64,000 nucleotides of DNA from Thelonectria olida (lineage: Eukaryota; Ascomycota; Sordariomycetes; Hypocreales; Nectriaceae), in assembly GCA_020736575.1 (NCBI GenBank), contig JAGPYM010000007.1, positions 62,001 through 126,000 of the forward strand, given 5' to 3'. The notes under the pieces were generated by a model. It saw nothing but the letters and a program-made list of their open reading frames with translations, was not told the DNA's origin and made no database searches. The translations under genes were made by a program, and so were the position numbers. Of this stretch, positions 34,044 through 45,462 are shown one piece after another (positions within the stretch are counted from its first letter, which is position 1; each line of letters opens with the position of its first letter).

Positions 34044-37000
34044 CTCAACATTACCATAGAGAGTTACCTACTTGTGCCGACACAGCTTTCCGAGGCCTCG
34101 GAGACATGGTCACGGGGTTTCGCGCTTCGACGAAAGCCTTGCAAACCAAAGGCAACCAAGGATAACCTGGCGGACGTCTATGGGGGGGTCGTCTATTGCC
34201 GTTGGGGGAGCTTCTCAGCTACCAAAAGCAGCAGCCCGGCGGTCTAGCGGGGAGTGGAGATCCATGGTAGCCTACCGTAGGTCTGAAATCTACAGTTGTA
34301 TCTGTTGGTAATTGCATTTATCGCCACCGTGCCGTTCCCCTTGTTCTCGCCGCCAATGGCCATGGCTTCTGTGTAAGTACCCGGGGAAAAGAGCTGCTTT
34401 CCTGAGCCGTCCTGTCTGTTAGAGAAGACGCGGCCCCTTTCTCCCAAGGCTTTCGAAGTGATTAGTGAACCACGATGGTAACACAGGCCCCTCACTTGCC
34501 GTTTGTCTTTCCCGACGTGCGCCCGTAATATTTCGGGGCTTCAGCCGTCAACGAGAGACAACGCCAAGAGCAGAAATGATTCCCATCCCAAAACTCGGTG
34601 AATGGCATTGAATTGACACCGATATGTTCATGTCGAAGGTGCATGGCTTATGTAGGACAAGCCACTATCGTACGATTCCCACGAGTAGAGTTGCAATGAG
34701 ACGCACGGCAACGGAGATGCCAAGTCGACCTGCAAAGACTATCCATCGAAGAAGAGCCATTGGTTCTCATTGCCGGAGCCGTGGTTGACTCGAGAACGCC
34801 TAGCCCATGCGGTACGTCTTATCAAACGCCATCCAGGGAGCTTCTGCAGCGAGGAACCTGACTTGAGCGCTCGAGAAGCCGTGAAACAAGAACTCGAGCG
34901 CAAACTGTGCCGTATCAGAAGCCTTGGGTAACACGAGAGATCCAGCATCCGTCCGATCCAGCACGTCACGAAGAGGTATCGTCATTATGGCGTTTCCAAG
35001 CCTCTGGAATTCGCCCCGGATTTTCGCTGCGTCTCGCACTTTAGGGGATGACTGCCCTGTCAGAAACCACATTGTGACGAGGCTTCAGATGCGATATAGA
35101 GCCTGTAACCATGTCCGCCTCGGAGTCTGCGTCGTCGTGTCACACGCCGCTGACATTTCCCGCCCCAAACAGTTCTTGACTGCTTTGCTAGCCGTTTACG
35201 AGGCTGGCTTTTCCATGCGCTGCATGTCGATACGCATGCCAATTCTATCCATGGCATATTGGAACTTCGATGGTCGGAATAGGACTGCCTCGAACAGATC
35301 GTGGGGGCCGTTGCCGTCACACATGAACCCCCAAGGTGCCGACCAGAGCGCCATCCTTCTGTTTGGGGCTCCTATCCCTTGTCAGATGGTCCAGCAACAA
35401 CACTAAGAAGCCTTTTTCGATAGCGTCCGAATAGGAGGAGCAGGTGTCCAGGGAGAAACTTCATGCCTCACGGGTAGAGCCTACATCCGAACTCTGCTTC
35501 GGCAACATGATCCGTTGCAGACACGTCAGATGCGGCTCAAAGGAGCAGGTTGACGTGGCGTCCTAGGCCAATTATCCAAGTCCAGATAATTCCCCTGCCA
35601 CGCTGGCCTTGATGTAACCCTGATGTTTGGATGCAAGGGAGATAAAGTCAGAACATTGACCCAAATCATACTTTTTAGGCCGTTCTGTAAATATGACAGG
35701 TCGTATAGTTGCTTGCCACCTCAATGTAGAGAGTTGATTCGCTGACCATCAGCTTGCAACGTGGTTCGGGAGAGCGGCGTCGCGAGGCGCAGAATTTTTG
35801 ATGACATCGCCACCCACCGTCTTGCCGTCTCTCTTCAGCTGGTGTGGTCTGAAAAGTGTAGAGCCTCATGGCGTGATTAGGAGTTCCCTCAATCACAGCC
35901 GGTCGAACTCGAGCAGTAGTCCGTCCGTGTTGCATGGGCTTGGTTTGGAAACCACCTTATAACGTTTTCCTCTGGTGTGATTCTATATATTCGATGCAGG
36001 CGTCTGATGGCTGATGAACAACAGGTTGCAGGCCAACAGCGGACATGTTCCTTGTTGAGGAAAACCCCTCACCGCACAACAATGTCTCCTCGGACAGTAT
36101 GTACCGTCATGTCTCATTTGGCGGCTCGGGTAAAAGGTAAGAGAGTCTGGGCCGTAGAGAAACCCCTCGAAGCGATATCAACAACCCAATGATATTGACA
36201 CCCATGGGCCTGCGCAGAACACATCACATTGCTATGTTGGACTTTGCCCAAATACCGGGCCGACAGTGCGTGAAGCGACCAGGATTCCTTTACCGGGACC
36301 CGGGGACACGGTGATGATGCCCTCGAGGTTACTTCGTGATTCGACCTAAATTTGTCCACTGATGCAAGAAACAGCCGAACCTTTGCTGTTTGTCATCGGA
36401 GACCCGGGGGCCAGTGCCGGGATGCTGGGCCAGGGCGAGTTCGTTTGGTACCGTGGGAGAGATTAGAGACCGAAGGGTTGGTAACCAGCAGCCACAGTTG
36501 CGGAGCTAAAGGTAGATCCCTTCACTCGCTCAGCCAGGGCTGGTTCAGGCCAAGCAGACGCCCTTTGTCCATGACCAATCAGAGCCCGCACTTGCAGGGA
36601 GATCTGGGAATGCCAGAAAATCACAACGTCGCCATGTCCGTTGACCCAGCACCGTTCCACAGCGGCAGGTGACACTAGATGTCTCCCTGAGGTGGATCCT
36701 CCAACCAGTGCATTCTCGACATTGTGACAGGGAATCGGATACAAGTGCGAGCTCGGAGTGACGAAAACCCCATTCTTCGAATCGTCTCAAAGGCCCAGAG
36801 GTCATTAAGGTGAACACCACGATTTGGTGGATCGGCTAGTGGCGAAATCCCCGACGGGGCTTCCCTTTAGTACGGAAATGTGATAAGCCCATCGTGAACC
36901 ACTCACCAGTGTGGATTCAGCTTTGTGCGACCGAGGTTGCGACGAAGATGGTCCTGCTTAGACAGTCTCCTGAGAAAAACAAAAGCTGGATCTCTATGAG

Positions 37001-40000
37001 GAGCCTGAGGACAGATCCTTATTTCCCGCCGAAGCCTATCGTATCCCGCGGTGAGAGAAAGAACACGAGAGGTTGCAGATCAGCACCAGAGACCAGGTGG
37101 GGGAGAGGGAGCTCAGAGCTGAGCGAGGCTCCACTGAGCATCCGTGCAGAGTTGAATGGGTTGGATCGGCCGTCACCTCCACGGGGCCCATGATCCTGGT
37201 CAACCTGAAGGATTGGAATGAAAAGCTGTTGCTTGAAGGTCCAAGGGTTCGTTGGGTCGGCTGCGCTGTCGTGGTTTGCGCAAAGGGCGGGAAGGTTGGC
37301 TTGTCGTCAACGTGCATTAGACAGGGCACCCCTTGAATGGCCTTGTGACGGACGCCTCCATGAATTGTTTTTTCCTGTCCCACAGCTCAGTTTTTCTCGA
37401 GATTTCTCTGATCCCCTTCCAGCGAGAGTTGCATCTTCTGCGCCCCCGGCTGCAATCATTGTGATAAAAAAGCGCCAAATGAGCACGGCGGGGAGGGTGG
37501 GGGCATCCCGGGCTGAATCTTTCTCATGATGTACCGTTCCCAGCCGGCGCTTGTGTGTATTAGCCGTGTCAATAGTCGTTTTTATTGATGGACCAGGTGC
37601 CGCGTTGGAGGAGGTAACATTGGAGGCAAGTTGTGGCATTCGTTGAACGGGTGGGCAAAGTCAAGCCATGTCAAGTCGTTCCCCGACCATCCAAAGCCTG
37701 GCTTTCAAGCAAGCTGCACGGCCCTACATAGGCCCTTCAGATAGCTTTCGTTTATCTCGAATGGGTATTTCGATCTGGCATGTGGCCAACCAGCGTGTAT
37801 CAAGCCCCCCCCTGGAACCCCTAGTGCAGCCTCAACCCCGGCTCTAGTTGGGGGCCCTGCCCAGCTCAAAATGTCCTGTCGCCTCTCTCGGCGCCCCTCC
37901 TTTGTTGGTTGGCTTTTGGGTCGGGAGGGTTGGAGCATGGACGGTATGTTTTAGACTCGGATGGTCTCGCTGAGCAATCAAAGGCCGCGGCATTGGTATT
38001 TTGATACAACACATGTCGTCAATAACGGAGATTCGGTCCTATGGTAGAGCTGTGTTCAGTCTAAGCTGGACCAGGGGAGAAAGTCTGTCGACGCCGGTCC
38101 CATTGTCGAGTTCAACGCAGGTCAGCCACCCGCCCACACGCATGGTCGGGAAGACGGCCAGAGTCGTCCAAGGGTGGAGTGACTGTGGTGATGACACGCA
38201 GTTACGCAGACGCGCGCCGATGCAAGCATGCATGTCCTGGCATCCTCGCCGGGCAGGGCAGGGTCGTGGGCGCGGCGCAGGGTAATCATGGCTTGACGTT
38301 AGTTTTATGTCGCCCTGGAGAAACCAAGACTGCGGGCGGGACTGCAGTTGGTGGAATCTTGGGGACAGAACATGCATGACGGGCCACGGACAGCTGGATA
38401 TGTTGGTTTTGCGGGTGCTTGTATGTACTAGTCGTGTTGTCAACGTCGTGTGGCAATAAGTTGCAGGTGTCGACAGGGCTGCTGATGATGGAGCCGTGGG
38501 TTGTGCGGCCCCAGCCAAGGCGAGTAAGCCTCCGAAGTTCCTGGCGAGCGGGCCTTCAACAAAGTATTGGATAGTGGGCGGCACAATGAAGAGATGGACA
38601 ATGTGTTGAGGTCATCTCGAGGTTGCCGTGGAGGAGAGAAAAATGAGAGAGGGAACAAGGACGGAGCCGCGTGTGAAGCTAAGGTGGAAACTATTTGTGC
38701 CTAGGTAGGTCAGAATGGCAGGAAGACCCAAGGGTCCAAACTTCACAAGGGACTTTCCCGTTCGTCAGGTAACGCCTTCTCTTCCGCCCGCGCCGTTCCT
38801 TCTCTCTTTCCTCATTTCTAGGCCTCAGCTCCCCCCTTCATGCGCCTCAGCTTCTCTTGGTGTGATAGGATGGTTCCTTAGGGGTCAAGCACATTAACCT
38901 TATAATAGCTCCTTTAGCCCACCCCCCTTGTCTGCTCGACTTTCGTCATCGTTGCTGGGAGCGGGAACTACATGATCCCTACACCACCTCACTTTTACAC
39001 CACCGCACCATAATACGTACCTCTTTCTGCACCTGAGGTAACTGCATCGCAGCATCTACACCAACGCATGTCCGTCGTATCCTGCCCTGCCTGACTGCCT
39101 GCCTACCTATCTGCCTTACATACTTCCGAAGTACATACGCCTTGCATCCGCCTCACCATACGAAGGAGCACCGTCTGCACCACAAGCCACTCGTACATCT
39201 TGCCGGAAGGAACCAACGATCACTCTCAAATCAAGCGCGCCTGCCTTCCATTTCTGCTTGTATTTGTACAGGCACCTGGTGTCCACCGTCAATGTCTCTC
39301 ACATAACCCGTTCTCCTGCCCTTCAACCTCCTCCGTTGATTCGACCCTTCATTCAGCCTCCACCAGTACCGAGATCTGGTTGTCTCTGCCTCCCTTGGCC
39401 TTGCTTTTTTCCCCGTCATATTCACCCCCATCGTTGCCCATTTTGTTCTTTAGATCCCGTGTCAGTCGGGTCTTGTTCTCCCTTAACCCCCTGACTCTCG
39501 TCGTCTGGTCGCTTGTACATGTAATGTACATATAAGACCCCTACGACGGACGGCTTCTTGAGTCAGACACTTCCATCTCATTTGATCTCGTTGACTTGGT
39601 CGGGTGTCCCGACTGATTCACTTCTCCCTCGGCAACTCACCACTTCATGACTCTCGTCAACTCCGCGACTTACAACTCTCTGGCTCCATCCTCAACCCAC
39701 TCGACGACCCCAACCGGCCTCGCCGCCAGCCAATCACCATTACCGCGAGCCCTTTCAACCGTCCATTCCCGTGCACCGGCTCCATCTCCATCTCCATCTC
39801 CATCCAGTCCCCATCTCGGTCGCTGCAGCTGTCGCCATCACCGCCGTTGTTGCCAGTAGCCTGCCGTCTTGTGGGTTGTCCATAGTCTCCCACCGCTCCC
39901 GCTGCTCTCTGGCCCTGTCCAGGCATATTAGTGCCTGGGCCTGCAACATATTGTGTCATTACGTCCTATAGCCCTACTTAGCTTGGCCAACATAAGATCG

Positions 40001-40091
40001 ACGGTTTTGTCTTTCTTCGGAATCCCACAATTCCCGCCAGAGCATGATCGAGACCTTACGCAAGCACCAAGTATAATCTCACTAAGCAGCC
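34044..40091. other. 6 kb gene-poor interval
   Basis: Between DUF4202 and the conserved short protein. Apart from the broken gene at 34800-35384, I find no supported coding region. From about 38.75 to 40.0 kb the plus strand becomes C/T-rich and probably represents the promoter and leader of the next gene. GGTA/TACC clusters lie near 38703 and 39105. No tRNA, tandem array or transposase motif seen. Confidence 0.45.
34800..35384 (-). pseudogene. Decayed gene, one frame interrupted by stops
   Basis: On the minus strand a single frame (first bases congruent with 35324) reads like protein almost throughout. Visible pieces are MCDGNGPHDLFEAVLFRPSK (from 35324), TASKAVKNCLGREMSAACD, TPRRTWLQALYRI and SLVTMWFLTGQSSPKV. 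Then comes a 90-codon open end (from 35072) with DRTDAGSLVLPKASDTAQF and a TAG at 34800-34802. It is interrupted by TAA at 35196-35198 and TGA at 35085-35087, with a further TGA at 35382-35384 at the upstream limit. All three could come from CAA or CGA by C-to-T change. No intron with plausible length removes them. I do not recognise the family. Continuity of one frame across stops favours a recent pseudogene over chance. Confidence 0.55.
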
Positions 40092-40836
40092 ATGTCAATG
40101 CACTTTCAACACGTAAGTCACAGTAATCTCTTCTCATTAGGGTCTCCAAACACTTGATTCGGCTCGATTAGCCCTGTCTGTCTTATTTCGTGGTCGTTGT
40201 GCTGATGGGCATGCCTAGCTGTTTGGGGGATCCCAGCTCGACATCTTCGACTGGTATCCAATGTTTCAATCCTGCCAGCGCTATTTCCTCGACCACGGCC
40301 AATTTAGCGGTCCGGTTCAGACTGTAGCTGTCGTTGTCAACATCCAGTTGCCTTTCCAAAAAAGTCCTCCCAGCCATCTCACGCCCTCACACGCGACCAA
40401 TCCAGCTGCCTCAGCTTCGGCTCGAGCGGCTGGCGCCGGTCCTAATCCTATGCCCGTTGGCGCTCAAACCAGCCTCGTCCCCTATATTCGTCGGCTTGTC
40501 GTCACTGGCTTTGATACTCCAGCTGTTCTTCATGGCTTTTTCGGCGATGACTGGCTCCAGGGCATCGGCCCTCTGCGCGAGGCTGAACGTAGGAACTACC
40601 TTTTTGCTGCTAAGAGCGACAGCTGGGTAGGAGTCAAGTCGCATTACGACATGGCCGATGGCCAGACCGTTCCGTATCTGATGCCCCTTCGGAGCGTTAC
40701 CGAAGAAGAGATACAAGGCGCCGAGACACAATGGAGCGAGTGGCTGGCCATGCAAGACTGGATGCTGGGGCCTCGAACACCACCCAACGTTAACGAGCCT
40801 GGTCCTGGTGTGAGGGTGAAGAGGGAGCAAGCCTAA
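40092..40836 (+). CDS. Conserved Pezizomycotina protein of unknown function
   Basis: 212 residues in two exons: a 21-bp first exon 40092-40112 (MSMHFQH) and 40219-40836. The intron 40113-40218 begins GTAAGT and ends CCTAG. The join gives HLFGGSQLDIFDWYPMFQSC followed by RYFLDHGQFSGPVQ, a block I recognise from conserved ascomycete proteins. A Pro/Ala-rich linker follows, then a C-terminal domain (YIRRLVVTGFDTPAVLHGFF, DDWLQGIGPLREAERRNYLF, WSEWLAMQDWMLGPRTPP). Without the first exon, the ATG at 40261 would cut away the conserved FDWYP motif, so the spliced start is preferred. Some relatives carry an annotation as apoptosis inhibitors; I know of no evidence for that and do not adopt it. Confidence 0.75.
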
Positions 40837-41537
40837 TCGTTGAGCGATTACGTGAATGATGGAACTGGAGGATAACAAGTGATTGTGACGATATGGGAGA
40901 ATGATGAGTGCGATATGGAGGAGAAATGGGGAGTCTTGGAAACACTAGAGCCTGTTTTTGCATCGTTGCACGGCGTCACTGGTGCGGGATCAACAGAGAC
41001 AGCGGCGGCAATATTGACATATGCTTCTCGTCTGATAGCTTGCAATGTTCAACTCCATTCCTTTGTTTATGGGAGGAATAGCCATAAACGCCAATCTATC
41101 TGGGGTGAGTTGGTTATGTACATACAAGGGGGTGCCATTGTAGGTCACCGGCGGGTTGGATTAAAGCGAAGTAGAAGTAAAGAGGGAATGAAAGCAGTAA
41201 TAACAAATGGCCGGTTGAACGCCCCGTCGAGGACATCTCGTTGTGTCGGATGCCGTGAGATTCCTTGCGTGAAAAAGAGAGAGAGAGATTGGAGCCATGA
41301 CATGGACAGTGGCTTGTTTATCTCCCTCTCGCCGTCGTCTGTGGTCACCTACCGGAGGTAGATGGCGGATTTCGAAACAATCACCACGCCTCCCCTTGAT
41401 CCGTTGCCTCCCTCCCCCCAACGCCTTTCTTTCATGATGAACGACCACGGGCAATTCACTTTTTCTTATCCGCCCCTTCCAAGTTCCCACCGAGAAAGAG
41501 ATCCTGGGATGATGAAATCAAAAATAGTACACTGGCA
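40837..41537. other. Convergent 3' region, conserved protein / SET1
   Basis: 701 bp between convergent stops. It contains a short GA microsatellite near 41275-41288. Otherwise I see nothing. Confidence 0.45.
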
Positions 41538-44500
41538 TCAGTTGAGGAATCCCTTGCATGCCGCAGTACCGCAAAGACAAGGGATACGATCGAGGCTGCC
41601 AATTTCGCGCTCGAACTTGTAGTCGTAGGTCAACTCTTCGTCTGTAGGTGAATGCGTTAGTATATAAGTGACTTTGAGGGGTGAGAAAATAGGGGCTTGG
41701 GTTCACGTACTCATGTAAATGTCGCGCAGAGCGTAGATCACAATGCGCTTGCTGCCCTCGACCTTGATAATCTTTGCTGTGCAGTTTGGCATGCAACTGT
41801 GGTTGATAAAACGTGCGATGCCTCCCTTCTTCGTGGCGTCGATGACGGTATTGTCATCGATACGGAAGAGATAGCTGCTGCCGATACCACTCTTGAGATA
41901 GCGGTTCTCGCGAATCTCGGCGATCTGCTGGCGAACTTCCTCACCAACATACTCAATAATCATGTCGTCCTTGGCAATATTCTCCATCGTGTACAGGCCC
42001 CAGTTGTGAATGGCTGAGCGGGCGAACTTGACGGGCTTCTTGCGTTTCTTGAGCTGGTTGAACTTGAAAACATCCGAGTCCTGGCCGAGTGTCTTCTTTT
42101 GATCGTTCAGATCTGCGACGAATCGGCGGTTCAGGGCACGGTTTGCTCTTGAGTTGCCCTTGGCGATGAGCTTCTCGGCGGCAATCTTGGCTGCTTCTGC
42201 GGCGGCGGCGGCTGCGTCCTTGCCCGATTTTTTGATGCGTGCCTCTCGTTCTTCCCTCACCTTTTGTACCTTGAGATGGTGAGGCAGATACTTGGACTTT
42301 TCTGAGTTCAGAATCTTCTTGACTCCTTCAGTGCGGGCGCAGCCAGTCGGGTTGGGGACGTAGTAGCCCTCGATGCCTATGGATTTGCTGGCAGTGCCAT
42401 CAGCTGAGTTGAGCTCCCTGACACGGTTGCGCTTCCACAACCAGAGCTCTGGATCGCCGAGTTTGGCGGGCTGGAACCTTCTAGCCAGTTTAGCCAAGTC
42501 GGGACCATCGTTGGTACCCAAGGCCAGTCCTTGGAACATGGCTAAATCGAGCTTTGGACCATCGGGCAGGACAATTGCTGGGGTAAGAGCCTCCGTCGAG
42601 AACAGCATTTCATTGTGTTTCTCAGGAAGGGTCTCCTCCACTGGCAATTCCTTCTCGTCGGCCTTGGGCTCTTCAACGACATCTTCGTCCTCATCCCGCT
42701 GGGAGTCCGTCTCCGCTTGTCGTTTGAGGGCTTCACGCTCCTCGAACATTTGCTTCTTCGTCTTTTTCTTGGTCTTGACGGGCTTTTTCTTGGAACCCTT
42801 GGTGGTGACGGACGCAGGAGTCTCTGAGCGAGAGACTCGGGTCTCATCGTCGCCAATCTCGGCATCAGGAATGATATCGACGGAATCCTCACGGCCGAAA
42901 TCCTGCCCAAGTGAGCCAATCTTGACGCCAAAGAGTTCTTCGTCCGACTTCTTTTGTCGCTTGAGTGCTTTCTCGATGGAGACCTCAAGCTTGCGTTTCT
43001 TGGAAAGCAAGGGGCCCTCTGTGATAGCAAAGCTTGCCTCCGTCATCGAGTCGTCCTCGACAGGACCCCAGGGAGAGGCATCTTCGTCAGTGCTCATACG
43101 GCTGCGAGGACGAGACTCTGGTTCCTCCGTTTCGCGAATCAAAGCCCCCGTGTCGGCATCGTCGTCGGACTCTACGTCACTATCCAAGCTCCTGAGACGA
43201 TGATGAAGAGAACGGAACGTATGGCGGGCAGCAAGAGGACGCTGCCGAGCAAAGGGATCAATAAACGCGCTACGTTGAGCCTGTCCCTTGACCTTGGTCT
43301 TGCGAATCCTCGGCAAAGCCTTGGGTTCCAAGCGCCCGGTTCTCCGTTCAATGGGATCAGCCCGGGAATTGGGAGTTCCGACCCTGGAACTGTCATTACC
43401 ATCCTCGATACTGGGAATTTCCTCCACGTCGTCCGGATGCTCAATGCCCAGTTTCCGCCGTTTAGCAACATGATTTGAGGGTTCCAGGAACTCAGAAAGA
43501 GTGGGAGCAGCGAGTTTGGTTTGAATGTGTCGAATAGTGTGTTCCACCAGTTGTTGACGGATAACCTTGACAGCTTCCAAAACAGGATCAAAGTTCTTTG
43601 CCCGTTGCTTCTTTTCCTCCTCCAGGTCAGCCTCTTGTTCACGTCGCCGTCTGGCAATGTCGTCACGATCTCGAATTTCGGCTCGAGATCGTCGCTCGGG
43701 ACTTGGGCTGGCTCTTCGCGGTCGACGGGTTGATTCGGAGTCTTGCTTGTCTCGAGGTAGACATAATTGCATTGATAGGTCATAAGTGAAAAATTCGGTG
43801 TGATTAACTGCGCGAAAGCATCGTTCTGCTTCTGACCGGCCGGTGAAGGAGTTGCGAAAGATGACATAGAAGCCACTCTTGTCGAGCCGGATATCTTCGA
43901 ACGAATAATTTTTCAATCGCTTCTTCATATGAGTGATGATACTGGACAAAGCTGGGACGCTTTCGCTTGGCACATGGATGTATGGCTCGTCGCGGAGTTG
44001 TTGCGCAATGGGTTGCGCCTCGACACCTGTATTCACTCGGGCTTGTACCGGAGCTGGCGAGGGTTGGGAAATTGACGTAGTGGGTGGGCGCGACACCGCA
44101 GGGCCCTTCGGGGCGGTGGGCGGAGGTCTCACAAAGCTAGGTGCAGCATTGGACTTGGGGCCTGTCGGTGGAGGCTTGGGCTGCGAAGCTGCTTGAGCAA
44201 GTCTCACTTTCTCCTGCTTCTCTTTTTCCCTCCGAAGATGTTCCTCGAGCATTCGTCGACTTTTGCGACCTTCCGGGTCATACTCGACTCTAACGATATC
44301 TGCATCGATCTTGATGCCTCGGGTTCGAACAGCTCGGCGCGCGGCATCAATGGCTGAGATGGGGCGGTCGAGTCGCTTCGAGTCACGATAGCGAATAGTT
44401 GCGAACCCAAGGTAGCTTCCTGTTTCTGGATGCATCTTGTTGCTACTTTCGGCGATTTCACCAAATGAAGCAAATGCGGTAGTTACCTTATTGAATGGAA

Positions 44501-45462
44501 CTAGTGGGTTGTACCTCGTCACCAAGATTTGGGTGGGCGGGCCTGGGCCAATGGAGGTTTTTGGGTCGTAGGAATAGGGTCTGATATTCTCCAGGGCCTG
44601 TCGCAAACGAGCCCTGGGCAAGTAGTAATCGGTGTTGATGTATCCCAGGCGATCCCCAGCCTTGGCCAGGCGAGGATCTGTAGGGGGGGCGTCATCTTCC
44701 TATCCATTTTATTAGCCATGAAATCTTTCACCAGATGACGCCCCCCCTAGAGGAGAAAAGTATAATTATACGTACCATACCAAACTCTTGATATGTCGGC
44801 TTTGCGCTTCTGCTGACGCTCTTATTATTCTTTCGATCGAGGAGCGGATCATATATGCACTTGCGGCCCTTGACCGACGGCATTGGATCTCGGGCGGGAA
44901 TGCGCTTGATGGTGGGTAGACCGTTAGATATCGCGCCATTGCGACCAATGGCGGACGAATTGTCAGACGAAGATGTCGCGGCCGGATCGGCGGACAGGGA
45001 GGCAGCCATGTCTGGCTTAGTGGTGGCCGACGCTGGGGTGTTGGAAGGCGAGTCTTTGGAGGCGATGGGAGTAAGGCTCGAGGTGGGGAGGCGGGATGAC
45101 GCCGCGGTGGCAGCGTGTCGGGCAGAGGAGCTAAAGATGGATGACGCCGCGCTGCTGTATGAGCTGGCAGAGTCGACAGTGCTAGGGATATCTGCGAGAG
45201 GAGAGTCGGTGTCGTCGTGTGCCGGGATGGCATCCGATAGAGAGCCACCGTTGCCAGAGCCGGGTTTAGCAAAACCGCTTACGTCGGTATTCGACAGGGT
45301 GACGGCTGGCAAGACCGAGTCGGAGGCGCGGTGGGGAGATGCCGACTTGTGATGGTCGCGATCACGATCGCGGTCACGCTCTGGACGGCTTTGAGCCTGA
45401 GCTTTTACCTTGGGGGCGGTTGGGAAGAACTGCGCGAAGCTCGCGCCTGGCGGGCGAGTCAT
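41538..45462 (-). CDS. SET1: Histone H3 lysine-4 methyltransferase Set1
   Basis: 1259 residues in three exons: 45462-44776, 44699-41711 and 41641-41538. Introns are 44700-44775 (GTACGT, CTAAT branch point, ATAG) and 41642-41710 (GTACGT, TACAG). The order is: disordered Ser-rich N-terminus with an RDRDRDRD run; an RRM near 270-340 ([19 protein letters not shown]); a second Set1-type RRM fold ([20 protein letters not shown]); an acidic Lys/Glu middle; the N-SET domain ([20 protein letters not shown]); the SET domain ([44 protein letters not shown]); and the post-SET Cys cluster [13 protein letters not shown] in the last exon. The catalytic core looks complete. Set1 is the enzyme of COMPASS, marking active promoters. 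A hairpin spans intron 1 (separate entry). Confidence 0.97.
44681..44749. repeat. 17-bp perfect inverted repeat across SET1 intron 1 / exon 2
   Basis: Left arm 44681-44697 (TAGGGGGGGCGTCATCT) and right arm 44733-44749 (AGATGACGCCCCCCCTA) are exact reverse complements, separated by 35 bp. In SET1 pre-mRNA the upstream arm lies in the intron, the downstream arm starts two bases into exon 2 and encodes its Asp-Asp-Ala-Pro-Pro residues, and the loop contains both the branch point and the 3' splice site. The stem is very GC-rich. Confidence 0.9.

Noticed and set aside
42373..43203. 276-codon open frame antisense to SET1
   Set aside because: Ser/Leu-rich mirror of the Glu/Lys-rich SET1 middle region on the opposite strand.
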